Of a DNA stretch of 64,000 bases, positions 1-11,401 are shown piece by piece. Source of the DNA: Acanthosepion pharaonis. Lineage: Eukaryota > Mollusca > Cephalopoda > Sepiida > Sepiidae. Under the pieces are notes generated by a model. It was not told where the DNA came from and did no database searches. It was given only the letters and a program-made list of their open reading frames with translations. Positions within the stretch are counted from its first letter, which is position 1. Each line of letters opens with the position of its first letter. A program made the position numbers and the translations under genes. The stretch covers positions 1,086,001 through 1,150,000 of the forward strand of contig CAHIKZ030000837.1 of assembly GCA_903632075.3 (NCBI GenBank). The letters are read 5' to 3'.

Positions 1-1985
1 TTTGATCTTCCACGCATTGAGTGTAACAAAACATTTTTCTCCATTGAGTAGTTTGTGTAAGATCGGAAGAGAAATCATTCTCCAATCTATGACGATCGGG
101 AGTTTCAGAGGTGCACCCGTATATAGTCGTATCATCGGCACAGATATTTACAAATAATCTGAATATAAATTATGAAAATCAAAAAAGAAGATTCGTCTAA
201 GGAGTGACCCTGCGTTGACATCTAGGGCTTCATGAAACGACCAGTTAAGAAGGATTTTATGATCAAAAGATAATTTTGGTTATTCGATAACTGGAGAGCT
301 ATTGTAGTGAGCTTTTGTGCCACATCTTGTCGAAGTCCTTTGAGATAACTCGTGCTATGGTCTTGTGTGTTGCTCTTGAGTGATGGTAGTTGGAAGGACT
401 TTAGTGGATCGTGGCGACCGAAAACTATATTGCTTGTCGATGAAGATGTTGATCTTTTTTAGGTGCTCAATCACCTTATTGATTATGACCTCAAAAAGCT
501 TGCTGATAGTACAGAGGAGACCGGTAGGTCTATAAAACCGGATATATGCTTAAACTTTTCTAGAGGATTAGGAAGGACTTCTCCTTCACGCAGCGGGTGA
601 ATAACTTTACTATAATTAGAGATAATTCCGGGTTGATGTTCTTAAGGACGGCCACTAGAGTTTTTCTGAACCAGTGACTATTTTGAATCCAGGTCTTTGA
701 CAAATCTGGAGAATTTTCGTATTATGATGCTAATATTACTGACATTGTGCTAACGTTAAGTTAGAGGCAAAGGTGGGGCGAATTGGTTCGCCTTATTTGT
801 CGAGGAGTATATGATCTCGGGGTCATTTATAATTGTGGGAACAGACCCTTTATATCTGTTCGTGACTTCGTTTGTGATTTTACAGAATTCACGGTATCCA
901 GTTTGTATCTTTTTCACCTTAGTCTCGACTGTTCGTGCATAACTGAACTTGGCATTTTCTGCATCCTTTTTGCAGCGTTTGTGGGCAGTTCTGAATGCAG
1001 TGAAGTCCGAAATATGTTGCTTGTTGCGATAGATATTGAAGTAATGGTATCGGTGAGTTATGACTGCAGCACATACAGGCGTGAATTAGGGTTGGCCTTT
1101 TGGGCTTTGCTGAAATTTGGGCGGGAAGGCGGTCTAAAATTCTCCATTACAGAACTGATCCATTCGGAGACAACGGCAGCAGTTCTTTAGACAGAATTAT
1201 TGAAGAAGATTAGGAAGTAACTACCATCATGTAAGATGGAAAGCTGTCTCAGTTTGCCTTTGCATAGCGAAAAGTTGTTCAATGGAATGGTTCATCAGCG
1301 GATGTCAAAGTTTTAGCATCAATCTGGACACTGAATAGGGAATGGTCTGTCGTGCCTCGTGGAGAAAGTTAAGAAGAGGTCAAGGAGGTTTGCCTGATGT
1401 CCAGTCGTATCCGGAACACACGTAAGTTCTCCAGTGATCTGAGTAACCTCATAGGTGAGGGAGAAGTCTCTGAAATATCTGCTTTCATGTATTTTTTTGT
1501 TGTAGTTGATTAGCCAAGCTTTATGATGGATATTGAAGTCACCGCAGATATGAAACCTGTCCGAGGGGATTGGTGAGGATATTATCAATAATCTCAGATG
1601 TTCGGTCGAAGATTACCGTCGCTTTCCTCCTGAGAACAGTAGAAAGCAAAAACAAATGCGGCACCATGTGTAAGTTTCCACGCGGAAGCAGATATACGAT
1701 AGATCAGGTTCCTTGATTTCTGAGTCCCTATCACAGAGAAACTTGTCTTTCGAGTTCATGTCCATGGCGATTTAGTTGGTCATTATTGGCTATAAATGAT
1801 GTGTAGCCCGGGACTGTGACCTCCCTGAGTGGGCATCAAGCGTTGATACCGTTTTCAGAAAGTAACAAGACGTCTGGTTTAGACAGGAGAATATGGTGTT
1901 CCACTTCTGCAAAGTTGGAACTTGTAACCCCTCACGTTAGTGTAAGAGATAGTATACGAGGATTCTACATATTTTTTGTTAGGTT
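1..1985 (-). pseudogene. Decayed non-LTR retrotransposon (jockey/CR1-like LINE), endonuclease + reverse transcriptase
   Basis: Read on the minus strand, the higher coordinates encode an apurinic-type endonuclease. It starts near 1960 with SNFAEVEHHI and KPDVLLLSE, followed by GDFNIHHKAW (about 1540) and LLDLFL (about 1380). The reverse transcriptase follows downstream: YRPTGLLCTISKLFE (about 530), DKQYSFR, DFDKMWH (about 335) and the catalytic box ADDTTIYG (about 135). This order is that of a LINE second ORF. The frame is broken by many stops and indels, so it is a relic. The element runs off the window's left edge, so the C-terminal part and 3' end are not visible. The longest surviving open piece is the endonuclease core at 1319-1588. 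In life the enzyme would nick the target and prime reverse transcription there. Family placement is from motif recognition only. Confidence 0.9.
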
Positions 1986-2704
1986 TTGTATGATAGTTTT
2001 GTTCATTTGAATTTTCATTGGGTTCAGGTGTGCATTGCTTGGTGGAAGACAAGTAGGCAGAGAGGCAGATTTACCTTTAGAAGCTGCATGTATAAATACC
2101 TTGTAGAAAATCGTCCAGAGATACAACCGTAGCAGTACCCCTAATTATGGCATCGAGAGCCACCACTGGAGACTACTGCACGGTCCAGAAACCATTCACA
2201 AAATTGCAATGCAATAGCCCCGATATTATATAGCTTTTGATAGCATAGCTTCCTTCGGAGTTACCCGAAGGTTCGTATCACTGACTATCAGTCGGGTAAC
2301 CCCCAAAACCAGAAAACGTCTGCCTCTATCACCTTTAATGAAGGGAAAACCAACCTATGAGAGAAAATACATGCGTGATGCTCCGAATGGATATGTCGTG
2401 ACTAGATGTGAAGGCAACAATACACCTCCCTGGGTCGTACCCGTCCGAGAATAAAGGCACCGAGACAAAGTCGCTCAATTTCTTTATGTCTAAGAGACCA
2501 AACAGGAGGCGTTCTATGGGATGCATATGAATCCATTACCAATTACAAACTGAAGACGCAGGTAATTTCAAACAAAAATAAATTTTTATCGATTAATTTG
2601 CTTTTTACGTCCTATCAAAAGTTTTGCAAGTTATTTAAAGCCAGAAATTATTTTTGTATTGTAAGAATTTTGGGGAGATAATAACTGTATTAATTAACGC
2701 ATAT
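1986..2704. other. Unassigned, possible 5' part of the adjacent LINE
   Basis: No convincing coding potential on either strand. The segment to about 2530 lies directly upstream of the LINE endonuclease on the minus strand and could be its 5' region. The rest is AT-rich unique-looking sequence. Confidence 0.3.
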
Positions 2705-2925
2705 CTGGAGGCGAGGGGCAGAAGTTAATTCGTAGCTTTCTCAAGGGTATTTTGCGCGTAATAAATATAACAAACCCGGCTCGAATTTAGAAATCGGCTC
2801 TCCGATTTTCCAATTCAGAGAGGTTTACATTACACTATCCACAAAACCAAGCTTACTGCACCTGACATTCTCAAGCAGTCACCCATCAAGGTACTGACCA
2901 GGTCCGACATTGCTTAACTTCGAAC
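2705..2925 (-). repeat. 5S rRNA/tRNA chimeric SINE, copy 1
   Basis: On the minus strand the element opens abruptly with CGAAGTTAAGC and continues with a recognisable 3' half of 5S rRNA: GGTCAGTAC, then GATGGGTGAC, then GCAGTAAGCTTGG. These are the 5S internal promoter boxes. A tRNA-like segment follows (B-box-like AAATTCGAGCC), then a body containing ATACCCTTGAGAAAG that is shared with other SINEs here. The first 40-odd bases of 5S are missing. Two more copies (49010-49225 and 62433-62660) begin at exactly the same 5S position, so this is the element's real 5' end and not a random truncation. Confidence 0.7.
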
Positions 2926-2967
2926 AACAAAAGAGATTATTTTGCTCTCTACAACAGATTTAATTGT

Positions 2968-3113
2968 CCTTAAAATCTTTATTTTCTAAACATAGCTTAG
3001 ATGTGGCACATGGCCGAAAGTATGGGTCACCTAATGTGAATCGAACTCATTATTCAGTCGTAATTGTTTTAGCGAGGAAAGCTCGGTAACCATTACACCA
3101 CACCGAGGTGCCA
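2968..3113 (-). repeat. tRNA-derived SINE (family B), copy 1
   Basis: The minus strand reads GGCACCTCGGTGTGGTGTAA then TGGTTACC, which is a tRNA-like A box. It is followed by a B box (GAGTTCGATTCAC) and a tail with TTTCGGCCATGTGCCACATC and AAGCTATG. The same layout recurs on the plus strand at 26541-26680 and partly at 30900-31015. A functional tRNA is unlikely because no clover-leaf with an anticodon arm can be drawn. Confidence 0.7.
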
Positions 3114-3179
3114 TATTGCGCTTAAAATCTTAGCAATACGTGTTGGCTAACATAGACTCCTGGCAGTGATTGTTTAAAT

Positions 3180-3476
3180 CAGTGGTTCTCAAACGTTTGT
3201 CCCCATGGATCACAGATACTCTTAATTTTTTATCGTTACCCCCATAACCATTCGACGAAACAAAAAGCTTATTTTATTTTTTAGTAACAGTAAGACTAGG
3301 AATAGTATTATAGAAATAGTAAATGTATACGAGTTATTTTGAAGTATAACTAATTTAAGGAAAACAAAATTTTATAGAACATTTATGTGTACTAGTAAAC
3401 TAACTTAAAATAAACGATTTTAAAACGGTCCCTGTGGACCCAGCAATGTTATATGAACCCTGGTTGAGAACCACTG
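3180..3476. mobile_element. hAT-type MITE with perfect 8-bp target-site duplication
   Basis: The element starts CAGTGGTTCTCAAACG and ends TTGAGAACCACTG, which are inverted termini typical of hAT transposons. It is flanked on both sides by the identical 8-mer GTTTAAAT (3172-3179 and 3477-3484), the target duplication length expected for hAT. The interior (about 270 bp) is AT-rich and non-coding, so it is a non-autonomous copy that needs a hAT transposase in trans. The intact duplication and termini argue for a fairly recent insertion. Confidence 0.9.
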
Positions 3477-3484
3477 GTTTAAAT

Positions 3485-3826
3485 TATAAAGTAAATGATA
3501 AGAAAACATTATTCAATTAAGAGTCACCAAGAAATTAACCATAAAATTGACAATTCTAACTTCCGCCATCTTATTATGTCTGATATTTTTTTTCTTGGTG
3601 TACTTAGGTAACGATCGGATTAGCATTTTTTTTTAAATTGTCAAATGTTAGTTTTTTACTTGACATGGTTAGTAGGTATTATAAAGACAATGTTTCTTAT
3701 TTGATATTGATTATGTTCTTTTTTCTATTACCTATAGACAAAGAAGTGAGTCGAGTGAAATAATGGCTGCTGGCCAAGCAAATAGTTCAGTCACGATGGC
3801 TTGTTTAAATCAATATGAGAAATTAT
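3485..3826. other. Unassigned AT-rich sequence
   Basis: I see no gene, repeat family or structure here beyond homopolymer runs. Confidence 0.3.
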
Positions 3827-4838
3827 ATAAATTCATATATATATATATATATATATATATGTTAAGAAATGGACGAGGTCCGACAATTTATTTATTAAAG
3901 ACATTTTTATTTATGTTTAACGTTGTTATTTTATAGATACAAGTATTTAAGCAAATGCTCTGTTTATGATAAACAGTATTAAATAACATTTACCGGCCTG
4001 AATGTCCGAGAAATTTTCATAGAAAATATTCGTTCATAGACAGGATTCGAACCTGCATCCTATACGGAACCGTCATATACGCTGACGTGCCTTAACCACT
4101 CGGCCACCATGAACCTTATGGTATACAAGGTCGAATTTACTGTTATAAACTACAATCTTCCATGAATCTCGTACATTCATAACTGCTCTGGCGTATCGAA
4201 TGTAAACAAATGACGTCATATGTTAAGAAATGGACGAGGTCCGACAATTTATTTATTAAAGACATTTTTATTTATGTTTAACGTTGAAATTTTATTTTAT
4301 AGATACAATTCGTATTTAAGCAAATGCTCTGTTTATGATAAACAGTATTAAATAACATTTACCGGCCTTAATGTGTTATTTTATATAATTTTTTATAAAA
4401 TATTCGTTCATAAACAAATTCGAACCTGCATCCTATACGGAACCGTCATATACATTTGTTTATGTTTAACCACTGATATAAAACCATGAACCTTCCGAGA
4501 AACAAGGTCGAATTTAGTTTATAAACTACAATCTTCCATGAATCTCGTACATTCATAACTGCTCTAGCGTATCGAATGTAAACAAATGACGGTCATATGT
4601 TAAGAAATGGGTTAGGTCCGACAATTTATTTAGGGACGAATTTGTCTATGAACGAATATTTTCTATGAAAATTTATCGACATTCAGGCCGGTAAATGTTA
4701 TTTAATACTGTTTATCTTAAACAGAAAGCATTTGCTTAAATACTTGTATCTATAAAATAACAACGTTAAACATAAATAAAAAATGTCTTTTAATAAATAT
4801 ATATATATATATATATATATATGAATTTATATATATAT
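3827..4838. repeat. Tandem plus inverted array of a Leu/Ser-tRNA-like SINE unit
   Basis: A unit of about 360 bp starts ATGTTAAGAAATGG at about 3860, repeats at 4219 and begins again at 4596, where it is cut short. Each unit holds a minus-strand tRNA-like head: GGCCGAGTGGTTAAGG as A box (4091-4110) and GGTTCGAATCC as B box (4043-4055), resembling class II tRNA-Leu or tRNA-Ser. The second unit's tRNA part is eroded. From 4645 to 4838 the sequence is the reverse complement of 3827-4050, including the flanking (TA)n and AATTCAT, so the array closes as a foldback. The motif TGACGTCAT occurs between units. A related copy lies at 19815-20140. Confidence 0.75.
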
Positions 4839-4861
4839 ATGTGTGTGTGTGTTTACATACA

Positions 4862-4906
<45 letters not shown>

Positions 4907-5202
4907 ATTATGTATGTAAATGTGTGTGCATATGTGTTTACCTGCGTGCGTACAATTATAAAAAATATCGGTCATACAGTGTAATATTAAAAATAATGAA
5001 TTTGAAAGAAAGAAAATAAACGTTAGAATATTCCCAGAGAAATCTATGTCAATCTGAAAATAAAACGTACATGTAAATGCCAGAAGGGAAGTGAAACAGA
5101 ATTAGCTGATGGAAGAACGCAAATATTAAAAACCGGAGATAATCCGGAAAGAATATATATATATATATATATATATATTTATTCAGTCATATTTATACAG
5201 TA

Positions 5203-5270
<68 letters not shown>
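4839..5270. repeat. Simple-repeat cluster (TG, TA, TC)
   Basis: Short (TG)n near 4840, (TA)n at 4865-4900, 5154-5177 and 5237-5268, and (TC)n at 5205-5235, separated by unremarkable AT-rich DNA. No gene seen. Confidence 0.8.
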
Positions 5271-5272
<2 letters not shown>

Positions 5273-7041
5273 ACTGAATATTCGAATTATATTGGGATGT
5301 GGAAAATTACGTCATATCATTTATTCATTTATTTATATATTTATAATATATGCATATACTAAAGAGTAGATATATTGTATGCATTTTACATATAAAGTTA
5401 CATATATAAAAACGATTAAGCAGAATTTTTAAAAAAATCATGACATTGAAAAGGAAGGAAGTAACATAAAATATTAAGTTCTAATATGGCGGTAGTATTT
5501 TTCCAATGACCACTTCATTGATCAACGAGTGCTGACTCGATTCGACTTTGTATAATGTAACGAGAAAATTTTAGAAGTAATTATTTAGATTGATAGATAT
5601 ATAGATAATTAGATAGATAAATATTGAACGAAAGAGTTCTACAATCAGGCAGTTAGAATAGACTTGATTGTCACTTTATTTTTTTTATTATTTGTTTCCT
5701 TATTCGTATCAAAGATATATTCACTTTGACATTGTTGAATACAATAGTCGGAAGGAATTTAAAATATTCTATTTTTTACAAATGTCTTATTGCATTTTGT
5801 TTATGTTGCAATATGATAATTTCTTTAAAACGTTAAAGCCTCGATTAAATTTAAGCTTTCAAGCGACGGTTTTCTTAGAATAAAATACATTGCCATAATA
5901 TTTAATAACAATTCAAATACAGCGTTTACATTATTTTTTATTGTTTGAAAGCAGTGGAAAAAGAAACAAGAAATATATGGGGAACGAAGACAAAAAATAA
6001 ACACCAAGACAATCAAAGACGAAATGACAAAAAATGGTTTCTGAATCGGAGGATTGCGCATTTTTCCGGTTAATAAGTTGATTCTTTGAAAATAAATATT
6101 TAACGTTTTGAAACCCACAGGCAGTGTTCTCGCCAACAATAAAACAAAATAATGCTTTAAGATCCATTTAAAGGGTAAACAAAGTTTATAGACGTCAAAA
6201 TTAGTAAGGAGAGATTAATGGCAACAGAATTCAAGTTTCACAACGCTCTGCTTTAAAAAAAAATCACGCATTAACACATATTCCTCACCAAGCTACGTGA
6301 CACTTTCACTTTTCTCCTAACTTTCTCACTTACCTCTTCTTTATCATAAATACACGCAAAGAAATTTTTAAAAAAATGTCTACAAAAAAGGGAGGTAATC
6401 ATTTTCACAGTAATACACGCTAAGAAATAAGAAAATATTAGGAAAAATACGAAAATAGTTAAAGACCTATTCTTTCTTATGGGTTGATTGAAATCCGCGA
6501 CATATAAATGATTAATTTATATAATTAGAAATATAAATTGAACCCTCCATTGCCAAGTTAACAGCCTCTGATATTCATCGTCTACCTAATTTCCTACTAC
6601 TATCCAATCTGGTGGATTAAATACATGCCGAGATCATCTATTATACTGGTGATAAAGACATCAATTTAAAGTAATTAGAAATGCAAAAGGTTCGTACAGG
6701 CAAAATCATGCAGAACAATTGGAGAGACATATGTTTTAGCTCACTGTTTCATTTCTTCCCGAAGGTGTCTTTTACTAATAGTGTTGATACAAAAGAAAAA
6801 TTCAGTTATAAATGCATCATTATTGTCACAGAAAGTCTTGCTAATGACTAACAGGTTTACTTACTTCGAATAAAATCATTAGCACTTTCCCTCTGTTCTG
6901 TCTTTAGATATAGAGGATTTCAATGCCGAAGTTAGAGCGACCAATATTGAGTGTGAATTCAGTCGCCGTCGCTCCGTAGATATTAAGTGCCACTAATTTC
7001 AGTTGTATTCTCTTATTCCTATTCTCTACTGTGACTTACGA

Positions 7042-7045
<4 letters not shown>
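5271..7045. other. Unassigned AT-rich sequence
   Basis: Open frames of 71 to 104 codons exist around 5668-6167 on both strands. They overlap one another, are rich in Phe/Ile/Leu/Asn and Lys as expected of AT-rich random sequence, and resemble no family I know. I do not call a gene here. Confidence 0.4.

Positions 7046-7121
<76 letters not shown>
7046..7121. repeat. (TA)n(TG)n compound microsatellite
   Basis: About 32 bp of TA runs directly into about 42 bp of TG. This is the most common microsatellite junction type in this window. Confidence 0.95.
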
Positions 7122-7122
<1 letters not shown>

Positions 7123-7254
7123 AAATATATTGAAAAAGAGTAAAGAACCGTTAGGTTAATAATCCGAAGTTCATTAGTATTTTTGTTTTTTATTTAAAAA
7201 AAAAAACATTGCTCGATACACAAGTAGAGCCTATATTATAATGATATTTTTAAC

Positions 7255-7466
7255 ATATGATCCCATCGCTACATAGGAATTGCCATGCTTCAAAAACAGA
7301 AGCTAAAACCTTCCAATTCAATTATAGAAATTAAATTAAATACTAGTACCTTGAGGATGAAACAAAATTAGATACTTTAATTTAATTTAATTCCTATAAT
7401 TGAATTGGAAGGTTTTAGCATCTGTTTTTGAAACATGGCAATTTCTATGTAGCGATGGAATCATAT
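7255..7466. repeat. Foldback (palindromic) element next to (TA)n
   Basis: Arms 7255-7343 and 7376-7466 are near-perfect reverse complements around a spacer of about 30 bp. Both arms contain CATCGCTACATA..AATTGCCATG and AAACCTTCCAATTC in opposite orientation. The right arm abuts a (TA)n array (7478-7528) after a short A-rich run. No coding potential. It would form a hairpin as RNA or single-stranded DNA. Confidence 0.8.
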
Positions 7467-7472
7467 TTAAAA

Positions 7473-7477
<5 letters not shown>

Positions 7478-7540
<63 letters not shown>

Positions 7541-7548
7541 GTATATAT
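7478..7548. repeat. (TA)n with (TGTA)n end
   Basis: A TA dinucleotide array ending in four TGTA units. Confidence 0.95.
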
Positions 7549-7970
7549 GGGGCACATGGTCGAGTGGTTAGACGTTTGCTTTCCATCCCTCATACCTGTC
7601 AATCTCACAATGATCGATTTGTCAAAAAGGCGATGTTATCAGACTGCGGATGAGATTACAAACTGACCGAAAACCGAACTACTTGTTGACCCAAACCGTG
7701 TGGATGCAATTGGGAGCCAGAGTAATTTGGGAGCTGGCGATGGTTGTGTTAGCAGACAGTCAAAAGTCATTGTGGCGGAGAGTTTGTGCGTACTGGCCAA
7801 TGTTCAGACTTATTTTCAAGAAACTCTAATTTCCGTCAGCATAGTTTCAGTATTAACCACGGGTGTGGGTAGTAAATAACTTCAAATGTGCCTGAGTATG
7901 CGTCTGAAACAGCGATTTGCGACCCGCACCCTGCAGAGAGACATACGATCAACCAGCCATTATACCTACT
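7549..7970 (+). repeat. Probable tRNA-derived SINE
   Basis: The segment opens GGGCACATGGTCGAGTGGTT, a good tRNA A-box region with a matching acceptor-like start. The B-box position (ATCGATTTG) is poor. The following 350 bp are GC-richer than the surroundings. A stretch near 7775-7810 (GTGCGTACTGGCCAATGTTC) resembles sequence at about 19185-19215, which supports a dispersed repeat. I infer a decayed SINE. Confidence 0.45.
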
Positions 7971-8118
7971 ACAAATATATATGCATGATGAGTTCCCCCG
8001 TGTTTTGTTTTATGAAAAAGTATTTGTTTTTTTATTTTATCACTTATACTTAAAATATTTGGCATAGGGAATTTGGCACTTTCCCAATACATGTATTTAT
8101 GCACATACCTGCATATGT

Positions 8119-8186
<68 letters not shown>

Positions 8187-8205
8187 GTATGTATATATAT
8201 ATATT
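8119..8205. repeat. (CA)n(TA)n compound microsatellite
   Basis: About 46 bp of CA, then short TA blocks interrupted by TGTA. Confidence 0.95.
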
Positions 8206-8971
<766 letters not shown>

Positions 8972-9033
8972 AAAAAATTTGAAAAAAACAGCCAAAAAAT
9001 CCTTAAATACAATTATATTTGTTAAAATGAATG

Positions 9034-9086
9034 AAATGTCGACGTCTGACGTTTTGGTTTAATAAACCTTCTTCAAGATAATATTC
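9034..9086 (-). ncRNA. Degenerate hammerhead ribozyme-like motif
   Basis: On the minus strand: TTGAAGA (consensus CTGANGA, first base changed), stem II GGTTT/AAACC, AAAA in place of GAAA, stem III CGTC/GACG with a one-base loop, then TC and GACATTTC. Two core substitutions probably abolish cleavage. Confidence 0.5.
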
Positions 9087-9284
9087 ATTAAAATCCAATT
9101 CAGTTCAATTTGACAAAGACGATGGACATAAAAACAAGTCTTATCCCAAACAGATGTGACGACAACGTGACCATGCTAAACGGAAAGCTGATCATTTTAA
9201 AAATTTTCAGTTATCTGTTTTGGATAAGACTTGTTTTTATGTCCATCGTCTTTGTCAAATTGAACTGAATTGTATTTTAATGAA

Positions 9285-9335
9285 TATTGTTTTGAAGAAG
9301 GTTTATTAAACCGAAACGTCAGACGTCGACATTTC
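9285..9335 (+). ncRNA. Degenerate hammerhead ribozyme-like motif
   Basis: Plus-strand partner in the opposite arm: TTGAAGA (one core change), stem II GGTTT/AAACC, intact GAAA, stem III CGTC/GACG with a one-base loop, and a TC cleavage dinucleotide before GACATTTC. It is closer to consensus than its twin. Confidence 0.55.
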
Positions 9336-9420
9336 ATTCATTTTAACAACATAATTGCATTTAAGGATTTTTGGTTTGTTTTTTTCCAATTTTTTTTCAT
9401 TCTTCATTCTGTCATTTTTC

Positions 9421-9434
9421 TATATATATTTATA

Positions 9435-9481
<47 letters not shown>
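9421..9481. repeat. (TA)n array
   Basis: Right border of the foldback element and left border of the Tc1-containing block. Confidence 0.95.
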
Positions 9482-9484
<3 letters not shown>

Positions 9485-9840
9485 CCTAGTGAGCCAGACA
9501 AACCTACCTAGGTTTCATCTAAAGGGATCGTCAGGGAAACCGAATTTCCAAAATATAAACAATGTCTGCTGACTTCAACAAAAGCTGTTTAAAAACATAC
9601 GCGCGCACAGCATCGTTTGTTTTATGTGAGAAAAAGTTAACTCTCTCTCTCTCCCCAGATAGTCAACAAATTATAAACGATATATTCATTAAGAAAAACC
9701 TTTATTAAACAAATTACAAGCACGTTAAAAATATAGTTTCCGGAATAAAAAATATTAATTAATAATTAAATTTAAGATGTGTACATGTAAGTACACCATT
9801 ATATTTAATATCTGTTAGCTTCTGATTTTGCGGTCCCGAA
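9482..9840. other. Unassigned, between (TA)n and Tc1 relic
   Basis: Contains a short (TC)n run near 9643. May include the eroded 3' end of the adjacent Tc1-like element, but I could not identify its terminal inverted repeat. Confidence 0.3.
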
Positions 9841-9849
9841 GCCGACCAG

Positions 9850-10560
9850 CATTTTCTTATAATTTTTAAGAAGTTTCTGTCAGTAGTGAGCGTCATTTTT
9901 GGACAATTCTTATTGGTAAAACTTACACAATTGTTCGGTATTATCTGGGTTTCTTGTCTGTACTGCCTTCTTTATTTTGAACCACAGATACTCTTGGCAC
10001 CAAATTCTTCTCAACGAAAGCCGCATTAAGAGCTTGCCAGACATACCGCATATCCTTCCTCCTAAAAACGCTCTAGTTTGGTTTCCGACCACAAAACCTT
10101 TTGCCAGAACGTTTCTAGCTTATTAATATGAGATTTGGCATAGTTGAGCTGAGCTTGTTTGTTCTTTTCTGTAAGCAGTTGCTTTTCTCTAGGCATTCTG
10201 CCATGAATACCGGCATAGTCCAGATTTCGTTGCATTGTAAACGCATGCACATTGATTCAGTCATGGACCGGTGTGCCTTGGAGAACGGTATTAATCGCAA
10301 CTGGATTCAACTGGGCTTGCCGAACTAGATGTCTGCTTCCTCTTGCAGTTATTTCTCATAGACGGGCACGTCTTGATTGTGATGCCAGCATAACAAAGTT
10401 TATCAATTTATAAATAACTTTTAGCACGGTGGATACGTGTACTCTAAATCGTTTTTGATAGCATTTTATAGCTTTCATCATCATTGTAGACTTCAATTAT
10501 ACGATTTCTTCAAGCGTCAGGAAGTTCTTTTCTACTTGCGATATTCTTCTTTCAAATTTA
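9850..10560 (-). pseudogene. Tc1-like transposase pseudogene
   Basis: Minus-strand translation in broken frames follows the Tc1 transposase order. An N-terminal helix-turn-helix region contains EITARGSRHLVRQAQLNP (about 10330). Next come GIHGRMPREK and LLTEKNKQAQLNYAKSH, then FWQKVLWSETK (about 10090), which marks the first catalytic Asp/Glu region (consensus VLWSDE, here lacking the D). Lower coordinates continue through an eroded C-terminus. Stops and frameshifts occur throughout. The block is bordered by (TA)n arrays, fitting the TA target of the Tc1/mariner superfamily. The enzyme would catalyse cut-and-paste transposition; this copy cannot. Confidence 0.85.
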
Positions 10561-10801
10561 GTATCTAAATGTACCTCTCTGCATAAACAGGTAGTTATAA
10601 TGATTGACTGCAGAATACACAGCTTAACAAAAGATGAAAGCGTGTAAGGGTTCACTTAATTTTGCAAATCCTAATGTGAAATGTTTAATTAAGATTTTTA
10701 TTCCAACTTGATAAAAAAAAAATTGAATCTTTTAATTATCTGGGAAAAAAGAGAAATTTAAAAAAAAATATTATCTTAGGTGTTCATTTACCTTTGCGCA
10801 G

Positions 10802-10803
<2 letters not shown>

Positions 10804-10855
<52 letters not shown>
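10804..10855. repeat. (TA)n array
   Basis: Uninterrupted TA; left border of the ribozyme-bearing element at 10890-11341. Confidence 0.98.
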
Positions 10856-10858
<3 letters not shown>

Positions 10859-10889
10859 AGCAAATATATGGATATAGATCCGACAGTAT

Positions 10890-11338
10890 GAAGAAAAATA
10901 TACTGAAAAAACAAACAAAAATCCTAATATGCGATTATGCTGTTTAAATGTTTAATGTCAACGTCGGACGTTTCGGTCTAATAGACCATCTTCAGGACAT
11001 ATTCATAAAACATAATTAACATAGACCATATACAATTCAACATGAAAAAGACGATGGACATAAAAGCAATACCAATGCAAATAGATAACTGAAATCTTTT
11101 ATAAGATCAGCGTTCCGTTTAAATATGATCACGTCGTCGTCACGTGGGCGATGTTGTGAAAACGTATTCCTAAAATTTGAGTATTTTGAATGAAAAACGA
11201 AAAGAATTTTATTTTGATCTAAAACTTATATGTACGTTTGTCGAGCATTAATCTTGCTAGAGAAGGGGAAATATTAAAGAAGCCAGGTCTCGTGTTCGTA
11301 TATTAGGATTTTTGTTTGTTTTTTTCAGTATATTTATC

Positions 11339-11341
<3 letters not shown>
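10890..11341. mobile_element. Short TIR element bearing a hammerhead motif, between (TA)n arrays
   Basis: A 40-bp inverted repeat bounds the element: 10890-10929 contains TACTGAAAAAACAAACAAAA and 11300-11341 contains its complement. The interior is about 370 bp, has no open frame, and holds the intact hammerhead motif (10954-11004, minus) plus AGACGATGGACATAAAA and a TCACGTCGTCGTCACGTG palindrome. The interior is homologous to the foldback at 8968-9399. Arrays of TA (10804-10855 and 11342-11398) lie on both sides. Confidence 0.75.
10954..11004 (-). ncRNA. Type I hammerhead ribozyme motif, all core bases present
   Basis: Minus-strand order: ATGTC (stem I), CTGAAGA (core; position 7 may be any base), T, GGTC-TATTA-GACC (stem II), GAAA (core), CGTC-C-GACG (stem III of four pairs with a one-base loop), TT (cleavage after the second T), GACAT (stem I partner). 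Every invariant hammerhead position is satisfied. Known minimal hammerheads of Penelope-like elements and retrozymes also have such short stem III and cleave better as dimers. Cleavage here is inferred, not shown. Confidence 0.7.

Positions 11342-11398
<57 letters not shown>
11342..11398. repeat. (TA)n array
   Basis: TA array between the ribozyme element and the SINE that follows. Confidence 0.98.

Positions 11399-11401
<3 letters not shown>

Noticed and set aside
783..1190. 135-codon plus-strand frame
   Set aside because: Lies antisense to the LINE relic and resembles nothing; best explained as a shadow.
4040..4110. Possible genuine tRNA-Leu/Ser gene
   Set aside because: A and B boxes are good but no anticodon arm folds, and the sequence recurs as part of a dispersed unit, so it is a SINE head.
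5668..6167. Overlapping plus and minus frames of 71-104 codons
   Set aside because: AT-driven composition, mutual overlap and no family resemblance.
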